DNA of 25,026 bases from Candidatus Peregrinibacteria bacterium (GTDB lineage Bacteria > Patescibacteriota > Gracilibacteria > UBA1369 > UBA12463): assembly GCA_016215735.1 (NCBI GenBank), contig JACRIA010000089.1, positions 1-25,026 on the forward strand. Reading direction: 5' to 3'. The position numbers were made by a program, and so were the translations under genes. Positions 6,465 through 13,437 of the stretch are shown here, piece after piece. The notes beneath the pieces were generated by a model. It searched no databases and was not told where the DNA came from. It saw nothing but the letters and a program-made list of their open reading frames with translations. How positions within the stretch are numbered: position 1 is the stretch's first letter; the number at the start of each line of letters is the position of its first letter.

Positions 6465-7193
6465 ATGAAAAGCAAAAAAAACCTATTAGAACAGCTCAAA
6501 TCCCTGCCGTATTTCAATAAGGCGGCAATACGCCAGTTTAGCAGGCAGTATGAGCTTAAAGATGCCACAATTGACACTTATATTAGCCGATTTTTGAAAC
6601 GTAAAGAAATTTTTCAGCTCAAAAAAGGATTGTATGTATCAGCCGATTTCTTCAACAAAAACAAAAGTAATATCACCTATTCATTTTATCTCGCAAATAT
6701 ATTGCGCGTTCCATCGTATGTTAGTTCTTGGACAGCGCTTCAGTATTATAATTTAACTACTGAATCGATATATACCATAACCTCAATTACGCTAAAGGTC
6801 ACTCGGACATATAAAACAAAGGCGGGGACCTTTTCCTACCAGTCAATGAAAAAGGAATTGTTTTCTGATTTTTCTTTAGTTGAAGGAGCGCCGGCCCCGA
6901 GTTCTCGGGGCGGATTTGATTTCTTTATTGCGTCTCCCGCAAAGGCGCTTTTTGATCTGCTCTATTTTAAAACGCATCAGTTCCGCAGTGTGCAGTTTGA
7001 GGATATAAAAACGCTGATTGAGGAATTGCGCATTGATATTGAGGAAATGGATGAAAAAGATCGGGATGCTTTTTATACAATGATAAAAAAATATTACGCC
7101 GTCCGCCGAAGGCGGACACAGGCGCATATAACAGGCCGCGCCGAAGGCGCACAGGCTCATATAAATAAAACGCGAAGCGACACCATACCATGA
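6465..7193 (+). CDS. AbiEi-type antitoxin, first system, with repeat-derived C-terminus
   Basis: Residues 1-60 form a winged helix (LKDATIDTYISRFLKRKEIFQLKKGLY). The rest matches the AbiEi antitoxin core: SFYLANILRVPSYVSSWTAL, YTITSITLKVTRTYKTKAGT, FIASPAKALFDLLYF. AbiEi is the antitoxin of the type IV AbiE system and represses its operon. The stop overlaps the AbiEii start (ATGA, 7190-7193). The last 31 residues or so (after MIKKYY) are encoded by two hairpin repeats read in frame (AVRRRRTQAHITGRAEGAQ...). They are basic, low-complexity and unlike the rest, so the native protein probably ended near residue 211. The extension may be tolerated because the antitoxin core lies upstream. Confidence 0.82.
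   Translation: MKSKKNLLEQLKSLPYFNKAAIRQFSRQYELKDATIDTYISRFLKRKEIFQLKKGLYVSADFFNKNKSNITYSFYLANILRVPSYVSSWTALQYYNLTTESIYTITSITLKVTRTYKTKAGTFSYQSMKKELFSDFSLVEGAPAPSSRGGFDFFIASPAKALFDLLYFKTHQFRSVQFEDIKTLIEELRIDIEEMDEKDRDAFYTMIKKYYAVRRRRTQAHITGRAEGAQAHINKTRSDTIP
7096..7184 (+). repeat. Nested-hairpin repeat, copy D (double) within the AbiEi gene
   Basis: ACGCCG, a perfect stem TCCGCC-GAA-GGCGGA (7102-7116), CACAGGCGC (to 7125), then a second hairpin GCGCC-GAA-GGCGC and ACAGGCTC (to 7158). After an AT-rich spacer comes the tail AAGCGACACC (7175-7184). The tail starts 17 nt after the last outer arm. The insertion lies at the AbiEi/AbiEii junction and preserves both reading frames. Confidence 0.75.
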
Positions 7194-8455
7194 GTAAACA
7201 GATTATTGCCATATTAAAAAGGAAGCTTGATGACCTTTCCGCATCTGGCGGAATCGATGCAGAAACAGAACGCAATGCTCTTAAAGAGGAGCTGCAGTTT
7301 TATGTTCTTAATTTTATTTATCATCACCCGGAATATAGCAAATGGATTATGTATGGCGGTTCTGCGCTTCGCATATGCCATGGACTTGATCGTATGTCGG
7401 TTGATTTAGATTTTGAAGTTGCCCATGCAATAACTGAGAAATTTTTAAAAGAATTGAAAGAAGAGATTGAAAAATATTTCCTTGGTACTTACGGTGCCGA
7501 AGCTAATTTTCTAACCATAAAAACAACTATTGGCAGAGGATTGCTTCTTAAATTCCATGTCGGGGAAGAATTAAGCATCAGCCATACGTCAAAACAGGTG
7601 CACGTCAAAATTGATCTCAATCATTTCACTGTCTCAAAGATAGTAACCGAACGCTGGCCGATAAATCACGACCAACTTTCATTCGTAATTACAACCTATA
7701 ATATGTCCGCGCTTATGGCGAGCAAGATTGCCGCAATTTTCCAGCGCGGAACTCGCGGCGTGGCTAAAGCCGTGTATGAAGAAAAAGGACGCGATATCTA
7801 TGATCTTTTGTGGTATATGAATAAAAAGGCGATACCTGACCTTAATTATCTCATCGCGAAAAGCATTGATGTAAAAGATCCGCGAGCGCTTTTCGACAAA
7901 CTCACGCTTCAGATGAACAAAGTAAACGATGCTAATCTCAAACAGGACCTCATGCCGCTTTTTGTAAATCAGACCTATATTGAAAATTGGCTGAAAAACT
8001 GGCGGGAAAGCTATTTACAGCTTCTTGACGGGTATAAAATTTATAATGTAACCGTCCTGCGAAAAATAATCATAAAAGAAGATTTTAGCACAGATAATTT
8101 TTCCTTTACTTATTTATACGACACAGCAGAGGGGGCGATTGTCCGCATTGCCTATACTGTGGTTTACGAATGGATAGTATTTCAGAAACCTTTGGGAATA
8201 ACGGTAAATGACGATGCGATTAAATTGGCTGTACTTGAATCGCATAAAGAATTAGGCGATCAGCTCAAACAGTTTATAACGCTTTTTTACAATAAAAACG
8301 AAGAGTATTTCAAAAAGACAAACAGAATAATGCTTGGCGACAGCATAACTACCAAAATTATCAGAACGACAGTTAATAATTTAAATCAGAAAGAACAGAT
8401 TATGCTCAATAAGTCTGTGCTGCTGTCTTGCGAACTGGATGATTTATTGAAATAG
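7190..8455 (+). CDS. AbiEii-type nucleotidyltransferase toxin, first system, with long C-terminal extension
   Basis: The N-terminal part is a DNA polymerase-beta-like nucleotidyltransferase: MYGGSALRICHGLDRMSVDL at 54-73 holds the GGS (56-58) and Asp72-x-Asp74 motifs. HVKIDLN carries Asp142, Lys179 lies in ASKIAAIFQRG, and KGRDIYDLLWYM (199-210) is the C-terminal AbiEii motif. Such toxins transfer nucleotides to tRNA or other targets and stop growth. The gene starts inside the AbiEi stop (4-bp overlap). At 421 residues it is longer than the roughly 250-300 typical of the family. Residues from about 285 onward (strands RKIIIKEDF, FSFTYLYD, then IAYTVVYEWIVF and a helical end) match nothing I recognise. 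Confidence 0.85.
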   Translation: MSKQIIAILKRKLDDLSASGGIDAETERNALKEELQFYVLNFIYHHPEYSKWIMYGGSALRICHGLDRMSVDLDFEVAHAITEKFLKELKEEIEKYFLGTYGAEANFLTIKTTIGRGLLLKFHVGEELSISHTSKQVHVKIDLNHFTVSKIVTERWPINHDQLSFVITTYNMSALMASKIAAIFQRGTRGVAKAVYEEKGRDIYDLLWYMNKKAIPDLNYLIAKSIDVKDPRALFDKLTLQMNKVNDANLKQDLMPLFVNQTYIENWLKNWRESYLQLLDGYKIYNVTVLRKIIIKEDFSTDNFSFTYLYDTAEGAIVRIAYTVVYEWIVFQKPLGITVNDDAIKLAVLESHKELGDQLKQFITLFYNKNEEYFKKTNRIMLGDSITTKIIRTTVNNLNQKEQIMLNKSVLLSCELDDLLK

Positions 8456-8473
8456 GGCTTTCTAATCTTAACG

Positions 8474-8489
8474 CCGCTCCGTAGAGCGG
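8474..8489 (+). repeat. Small GC-rich hairpin after the first AbiE operon
   Basis: CCGCTC-CGTA-GAGCGG lies 19 nt after the AbiEii stop. It has no U tract following, so it is only a weak terminator candidate. The rest of 8456-8547 is AT-rich with no other feature I can support. Confidence 0.35.
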
Positions 8490-8547
8490 GGTAAACCCGT
8501 GGAGCCGTACCTCTTGTAAACAATTCTTTACATTGTTCTTGACATGA

Positions 8548-8670
8548 TATATTTACTATAAACTACGCATCCACGGCCTCTACGGCTCAAAATCCCGAAA
8601 TCGCCTGTTGCTGTCGGCTAAAGACTGCGAGTTTTGCAAGTACAGGAAGGAAGGCGAGCAGGTTGAATAA
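8548..8670 (+). pseudogene. Possible gene tail with CxxC motif (remnant)
   Basis: Between a TGA at 8545 and the TAA at 8668 one frame reads about 40 residues without an ATG, ending SAKDCEFCKYRKEGEQVE. A C-terminal C-x-F-C-x-Y-R pattern is reminiscent of the cysteine tail of RecB/Cas4-like PD-(D/E)XK nucleases. Nothing upstream supports a full gene, so it would be a remnant trapped between the two AbiE operons. The resemblance is short and could be chance. Confidence 0.22.
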
Positions 8671-8673
8671 AAC

Positions 8674-8702
8674 TTGACTTTCCCAATCCGTTTTGGTAAA
8701 TT
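8674..8702 (+). promoter_or_regulatory. Promoter of the second AbiE operon
   Basis: TTGACT (8674-8679), a 17-nt spacer and TAAATT (8697-8702). Transcription would begin near 8709, 13 nt before the ATG at 8722. Confidence 0.6.
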
Positions 8703-8720
8703 AGCATAAAACACTAATTT
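8698..8720 (+). promoter_or_regulatory. Candidate operator of the second AbiE operon
   Basis: A perfect 7-bp inverted repeat, AAATTAG and CTAATTT, with a 9-nt spacer. It straddles the -10 box and the transcription start and ends just before the start codon, the same placement as the palindrome of the first AbiE operon but a different sequence. Confidence 0.4.
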
Positions 8721-8721
8721 T

Positions 8722-9309
8722 ATGAAATGGATAGATTTTGAGCGAGAAATAAAGGCAAAAAACATTAAGCTGTTTACCCCGTTCGATATTCAGAGATTTT
8801 TGGGTAGAACAAAAATAGCTGCCCGATTTTTAATTCACCGCCTTAAAAAACAAGGATACATTCTTGGTCTTAAGCGGGGACTTTATCAATTGTCAGACGA
8901 ATACGTTCCGGATCTTTATTTGGCAAACAAATTATACGAGCCGTCATATGTTTCTCTTGAATTTGCTCTTTCATATCATCAGGTGATTCCGGAAACCGTT
9001 TACGAAATTACCTCTGTGACAACAAAAGCCACTCGTTCTTTTCCGGCGCTGGGAAAATTATTCACTTACCGCAGTATAAAAAAAGAGGCTTTTACGGGTT
9101 ATGTTTCGAAAAAACAGGATGGCGTCAATTATTTGATTGCGGAGCCAGAGAAAGCATTTGTTGATTATATTTATCTCCGAATAAGAGCTGGGGAGGAACC
9201 ATTAAGGCGGTTTGACAAAGAAAAAATAAATTTAGATAAAGCTTTGCACTGGGCGGAGCTTTTTGATAATTATAAATTGATTGGCGTCATTAAAAAAATG
9301 TTTCGATGA
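8722..9309 (+). CDS. AbiEi-type antitoxin, second system
   Basis: A 195-residue protein with an N-terminal winged helix (FTPFDIQRFLGRTKIAARFL, then LKRGLYQLSDEY). The AbiEi core follows: LYLANKLYEPSYVSLEFALS, YEITSVTTKATRSFPA, LFTYRSIKKEAF, YLIAEPEKAFVDYIYL. It aligns by eye with the first AbiEi (SYVS, TSxTxKxTR, xASPAKALFD versus AEPEKAFVD) but is clearly diverged, so it is not a recent duplicate. It ends in an ATGA overlap with the toxin gene. Predicted role: neutralise the downstream AbiEii toxin and repress the operon. Confidence 0.85.
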   Translation: MKWIDFEREIKAKNIKLFTPFDIQRFLGRTKIAARFLIHRLKKQGYILGLKRGLYQLSDEYVPDLYLANKLYEPSYVSLEFALSYHQVIPETVYEITSVTTKATRSFPALGKLFTYRSIKKEAFTGYVSKKQDGVNYLIAEPEKAFVDYIYLRIRAGEEPLRRFDKEKINLDKALHWAELFDNYKLIGVIKKMFR

Positions 9310-10070
9310 TTTCACAAGAATTAATAAAAAAATTAGCAGTCCAGTACCAGACAACCGATTTTCCGAATATTGTCCGTGAATATTTTCAGCATCTCTTTTT
9401 GTCGGAATTATATAAACTGCCGGCATCCGAGAATTTGCTTTTTAAAGGCGGAACTGCTTTACGGGTTATTTACGGAAGTTCGCGTTTTTCCGAAGATCTT
9501 GATTTTTCTTTATTTCAAATTGGACATTATCAGAAGAAAGAATACGCGGAGATTCTATTTATAACTGTTTTGAAAGAAATTGAAAAAACAGGTATTACGG
9601 TAGAAATAGACAGAAAATCAGATGTTACTGCCGAAGGTTATTTTGGGGATGCCAACTTCCAAATTTATAATTATCCGGCCGCGGGCGTAGCAATTAATAT
9701 TTCATCAAGAAATGGGAGGAACGTGAAGGGCGAAATTGATACGGTCGTTAATGATTTTGTGCCGTCATATAATATTTTGCATCTTCCAAAAGAAGAGATT
9801 GTGGAGGAGAAGGTTTTTAATGCCTTGATTAAGCGGAAAAAAGTGAGAGATTTTTACGATCTTTATTTTCTTTTGCGGAAAGGAATGTTTACTCCGGATC
9901 AAAAGAAACGACTGGCTGATTTGAAAAACGATATTTTAAGAGAAGCGGAGGGAAGGAATTTCCACAGTGAACTGAACGCTTTATTGCCGTTTAACCAGCA
10001 TGGGATTATTAATGATTTTTACCGTGCTTTGAGCGATGAATTAAAAAGGCAGGTAGCGGATGTTTCGTAA
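9306..10070 (+). CDS. AbiEii-type nucleotidyltransferase toxin, second system
   Basis: A 254-residue nucleotidyltransferase of ordinary AbiEii length. LLFKGGTALRVIYGSSRFSE (44-63) supplies Gly48-Gly49-Thr50, and EDLDFSLF gives Asp64-x-Asp66. EEIVEEKVFNALIKRKKVRD and FYDLYFLLRKG form the C-terminal family motif. The start overlaps the antitoxin stop by 4 bp. It is expected to inhibit growth when the antitoxin is lost, for example on phage infection. It lacks the C-terminal extension seen in the first system. Confidence 0.88.
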   Translation: MISQELIKKLAVQYQTTDFPNIVREYFQHLFLSELYKLPASENLLFKGGTALRVIYGSSRFSEDLDFSLFQIGHYQKKEYAEILFITVLKEIEKTGITVEIDRKSDVTAEGYFGDANFQIYNYPAAGVAINISSRNGRNVKGEIDTVVNDFVPSYNILHLPKEEIVEEKVFNALIKRKKVRDFYDLYFLLRKGMFTPDQKKRLADLKNDILREAEGRNFHSELNALLPFNQHGIINDFYRALSDELKRQVADVS

Positions 10071-10140
10071 ATCTGTTTTGTATTTGGGGACGGTTCTCTA
10101 TTGACAAGTGTTGCCAAGCTATTGAACCATTATGGCGCAA

Positions 10141-10169
10141 TTGCAATTTCCCCCAAAATCTGTTATAAT
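10141..10169 (+). promoter_or_regulatory. Promoter of the solute-binding protein / PP2C operon
   Basis: TTGCAA (10141-10146), a 17-nt spacer and TATAAT (10164-10169). Transcription would start near 10176, giving a 60-nt leader that contains a hairpin (CGCGGA at 10185-10190 with TCCGCG at 10204-10209). Confidence 0.62.
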
Positions 10170-10235
10170 ATTATGAAATATCGGCGCGGACAGACATAGT
10201 GGATCCGCGTTTGATAGACAAAACAAACACAAAAA

Positions 10236-11834
10236 ATGCCTATTTTACGCAAAATTCTGAAATTTTTTGGAGTGTGCGTTGTGCTCGCCGCATTTTTGTG
10301 GCTTGCTATGCAGTTATTTTTTCCTGAAAAATACGAACAGTATGTCGCGCCTTATTTGAGCCGTTTTGTATCTCAAAATCAAGAAGGGCAGGCGAAGATT
10401 GAAAAAGAAAAACTCGTTATTGCTTTTGCGAAAGATGTTGATGTTCTTGATCCGACATCAATGGATCCGGGCGTAAGAAATAGGCTTCTTCAGATATACG
10501 AGCCGCTTGTTTTAACAGACAGTTTTTGGAATGTCCTGCCGGGTTTGGCCAGTTCTTACGGCCAGATTGATGATAAGACTTGGGAATTCAGATTAAGGCG
10601 GAACGCGCAGTTTCATAATTCTAAACTTTTGACTGCGGATGATGTTATCGCGAGCATTGACAGGGCGAAAAATTTTGCGGATTCGCAGATGAAAAATATA
10701 GTTGGTTCGATAACCGCGGAAGCTTCCGGCACTGACAAAGTTGTAATCAAAACTGATTTTCCTGATCCGCTGATTCTACAGAAATTATCATTCATTTTAA
10801 TAATGCCGAAAGAATTTGCTGATGAAGTCGCGCCAAAATTAATCGGAACCGGTCCGTATAAATTTTCAAATAAACAAGCCTCCGAAATGAGTTTTATACG
10901 ATATGACGGATATTGGGGCGGAAAATCTACTGCCAGAAATTTGCTGATAAAAGTTATTCCTGATAAAGAAGCAAGAATAAAGGCTCTCACAAGCCATGAA
11001 ATTGATATTCTCGGCGATGTGCCGCCGACTTATATCGAGAGCTTAAACAGATCAAAAGTTTCTGTCGTCACAATGCCGAGCTATGAAGTGACGTTTTTGC
11101 TTTTTGATATGAAGTCTCCGGTTTTTTCAAATAAAGATTTTAGAAAAGCCGTGGCAATGAGCATTGATAAAAAAAGATTTATGCTTTCAACAGTCGGCTA
11201 CACGCGCGAAGTCAATCAATTTGTGAGCAGCGGCGTTTTTGGCTTTGATCAAAGCATAAAGCCGATTTCCTATGATCCAAAAACAGCTTCAGAAACAGTC
11301 GGCAAAGTTTCGGATTTTGAAAGCATTCCTGTTAAATTTGTTGTGCCTGAAGGAATGGTTGATACAGCAAAAGAAATTTTCAGCATGCTAAAGCAGGTTG
11401 GTTTTGATGTTTCTCTTATTTCTAAAAAAAGCGATGATTTTGAAAAGTCGCTTGGAGATAACGAAGGCGATATTTATTTGATGGGATGGAAATCAGATAT
11501 TGCTGACGCTAATGATTTTGTTCAGTCGGTTATTCATACAAAAGATGAAAAAAAATCATTAGGCATGTATAATGCAGGAGAATATTCGAATCCGGCGCTT
11601 GATAAAATAATTGAAGAATCGATGAGAGAGATAAATATGGGGAAAAGGCTGAAAACCCTTCACGAAATCATGAAAGTAGTTGCAGAAGATGACGTTATCG
11701 GCGTGCCGTTGTTTGAAACGCAGGTTATTTACGGCGTTAGTGAAAATGTTACTTTTACGCCGCGCGCTGATGGATATATATTGGCTAAAGACATAACTCA
11801 AAACTCAAAGGTCAAAAGTCAAAGCTACAACTAA
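10236..11834 (+). CDS. Membrane-anchored family 5 extracellular solute-binding protein
   Basis: A 532-residue protein of the DppA/OppA-like family (SBP_bac_5). A basic N-terminus and hydrophobic segment (residues about 7-29) act as an uncleaved anchor or signal, with no clear lipobox. Family-typical stretches follow: KLVIAFAKDVDVLDPTSMDP, IYEPLVLTDSFWNVLPGLAS, DKTWEFRLRRNAQFHNSKLL with TADDVIASIDR, IGTGPYKF, FRKAVAMSIDKKRF. Family members bind peptides, nickel or similar ligands for ABC import. No permease or ATPase gene is nearby. The next gene, 18 nt downstream, is a membrane phosphatase, so a sensory role is plausible. The last residues (QNSKVKSQSYN) come from a short tandem ACTCAAA-type tract. 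Confidence 0.85.
   Translation: MPILRKILKFFGVCVVLAAFLWLAMQLFFPEKYEQYVAPYLSRFVSQNQEGQAKIEKEKLVIAFAKDVDVLDPTSMDPGVRNRLLQIYEPLVLTDSFWNVLPGLASSYGQIDDKTWEFRLRRNAQFHNSKLLTADDVIASIDRAKNFADSQMKNIVGSITAEASGTDKVVIKTDFPDPLILQKLSFILIMPKEFADEVAPKLIGTGPYKFSNKQASEMSFIRYDGYWGGKSTARNLLIKVIPDKEARIKALTSHEIDILGDVPPTYIESLNRSKVSVVTMPSYEVTFLLFDMKSPVFSNKDFRKAVAMSIDKKRFMLSTVGYTREVNQFVSSGVFGFDQSIKPISYDPKTASETVGKVSDFESIPVKFVVPEGMVDTAKEIFSMLKQVGFDVSLISKKSDDFEKSLGDNEGDIYLMGWKSDIADANDFVQSVIHTKDEKKSLGMYNAGEYSNPALDKIIEESMREINMGKRLKTLHEIMKVVAEDDVIGVPLFETQVIYGVSENVTFTPRADGYILAKDITQNSKVKSQSYN
11795..11824 (+). repeat. Degenerate ACTCAAA heptamer tract
   Basis: AACTCAAAACTCAAAG followed by GTCAAAAGTCAAAGC forms about four degenerate 7-bp units. 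It encodes the last residues of the solute-binding protein. Similar tracts occur at 17738-17768 and, more weakly, near 16945-16965. Confidence 0.45.
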
Positions 11835-11852
11835 AAACTTAAAGCTTTAAAA

Positions 11853-13421
11853 ATGGGATTATCATTGAGGGTAAAATTAGTTGCCGCGTTCGTAGCATTC
11901 GTTGTTGTTCTTTTCGGTTTGTCAGGAGTGCTTTTTGTCCGCGAAAAAACGCAGGAAATGGCGCAGACTATTTTCATGAATACAGCGGCTTTTTCCGATT
12001 TTACTGCAAAGCCCATTATTGATGATTTTGAACTGAATTGGCTCAATAAAAACGACGCTTATTTTAATAAAACAGTTGTTGGATTTTTGAATAGAAATAC
12101 AGATATTCCTTCAATACAAATCGCGAGTTATCAGGGAGAAATTTTGTACGACTATAAAGTTGAGAAGCAAAAGCGCTACATGGGCCAGAAAAGAATTATT
12201 CAGGATATGACAACGCTTAGCCAAATTCAGTCGCAATACACTTCTGCGCGCACAGAAGACCGAGCGCTATTTCTCAAAAAAACAGCAGACGGCAACATCG
12301 CATTTCTTGATTCTTATGGCAAAACAATCGATCCGCTTAAACAATCAGAGATGGTAGATGCTTTTGTTTCGCCGGTTGATAACAAATACGCGGTTTTCTA
12401 TTATCTTGATTATAAAAATGTTGATATCGCTGTTACGAATCTGGAAAAAAGAATTGCAATGCTCGGCGCTTTCGGAATAATTTTGGGCATTATGCTTGCT
12501 TATGTTTTTGCGTCGAGAATAACAAAGCCAATTTCCAGCATTACGCAGGGCGCGGCTGTTCTCGCGAAAGGGGATTTTACGTATCAGGTGCATGTTAAAA
12601 CAGGGGATGAGCTTGAGGTTTTGGCAAGCGCGTTTAATACCATGGCCAAGGAAATAGAAAAAAGCACAAAGGCAATGGTTTACAAAGAAAGGGTTTCAAA
12701 AGAGCTTGAGCTTGCGGCAAAAATCCAAAAAGAAATTCTTCCAAAGCAGATTCCGCAAAATAAATTTCTTGATATTGCTGCTGGCCTGATTCCAGCAGAA
12801 GAAATCGGAGGCGATTTGTACGACTTTATTCCAATGCAGGACAGATTGCTTATGTATATCGGCGATGTTACTGGACACGGCGTTCCGGCTGGGCTTGTGA
12901 GCTCGATCGCGAATGCTTTGCTTTTCACATTTTCAAATAAGCCTTCTGCGAAAGACATAATGGTTGAAGCTAACCGCGTTCTAAAAGTCAAAACTCTTCC
13001 GAATATGTTTATGACTATTGGTTTGCTTGATTTTAATGAAATTACCAAAAAAATTACTTATGTTAATGCTGGGCATGAACCGCTTCTTTATTTCAACGCG
13101 AAAGAAAATAAAGTTATTCCAATTGAGCTGAAAGGAATCGCGCTTGGCATGTTTCCGGATATTTCAACGCATTTGGATGTAAAAGAAATTGAAATGGCCA
13201 GCGGCGACGTGCTTTTGGCTTACAGCGATGGAATTCCAGAGGCGTGGAAAAGCGAGAAGGAAAATTACGGAATGGCGCGGCTGAAGCGCGTGTTCAATGA
13301 TTGTGCGACAATGCCTTCCAGCCTTGCAATCCGCAACGCGATTTTGAGCGACGTGAAAGAATTCACTGCTGGCTACAAGCAGATGGATGATATTACGCTG
13401 GTTGCGGTGAAGATGAAATAA
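11853..13421 (+). CDS. HAMP-linked PP2C (RsbU/SpoIIE-type) serine phosphatase
   Basis: A 522-residue membrane sensor phosphatase. TM1 is at about 6-28, an extracytoplasmic domain at 29-200, TM2 at about 203-222 and HAMP at 222-274 (ITKPISSITQGAAVLAKGDF). A coiled linker (ELELAAKIQKEILP) leads to the SpoIIE/RsbU catalytic domain. Metal-binding motifs are intact: GGDLYD with Asp321, GDVTGHGVPAG with Asp338, YSDGIPEAW, and a final DDITLVAVKM. Such enzymes dephosphorylate anti-anti-sigma proteins or similar partners in response to an external signal. No anti-sigma or STAS gene is in the window. Its operon partner is the solute-binding protein upstream, possibly the ligand receptor. Confidence 0.9.
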   Translation: MGLSLRVKLVAAFVAFVVVLFGLSGVLFVREKTQEMAQTIFMNTAAFSDFTAKPIIDDFELNWLNKNDAYFNKTVVGFLNRNTDIPSIQIASYQGEILYDYKVEKQKRYMGQKRIIQDMTTLSQIQSQYTSARTEDRALFLKKTADGNIAFLDSYGKTIDPLKQSEMVDAFVSPVDNKYAVFYYLDYKNVDIAVTNLEKRIAMLGAFGIILGIMLAYVFASRITKPISSITQGAAVLAKGDFTYQVHVKTGDELEVLASAFNTMAKEIEKSTKAMVYKERVSKELELAAKIQKEILPKQIPQNKFLDIAAGLIPAEEIGGDLYDFIPMQDRLLMYIGDVTGHGVPAGLVSSIANALLFTFSNKPSAKDIMVEANRVLKVKTLPNMFMTIGLLDFNEITKKITYVNAGHEPLLYFNAKENKVIPIELKGIALGMFPDISTHLDVKEIEMASGDVLLAYSDGIPEAWKSEKENYGMARLKRVFNDCATMPSSLAIRNAILSDVKEFTAGYKQMDDITLVAVKMK

Positions 13422-13437
13422 CAGTCTGCGCGTCCGA

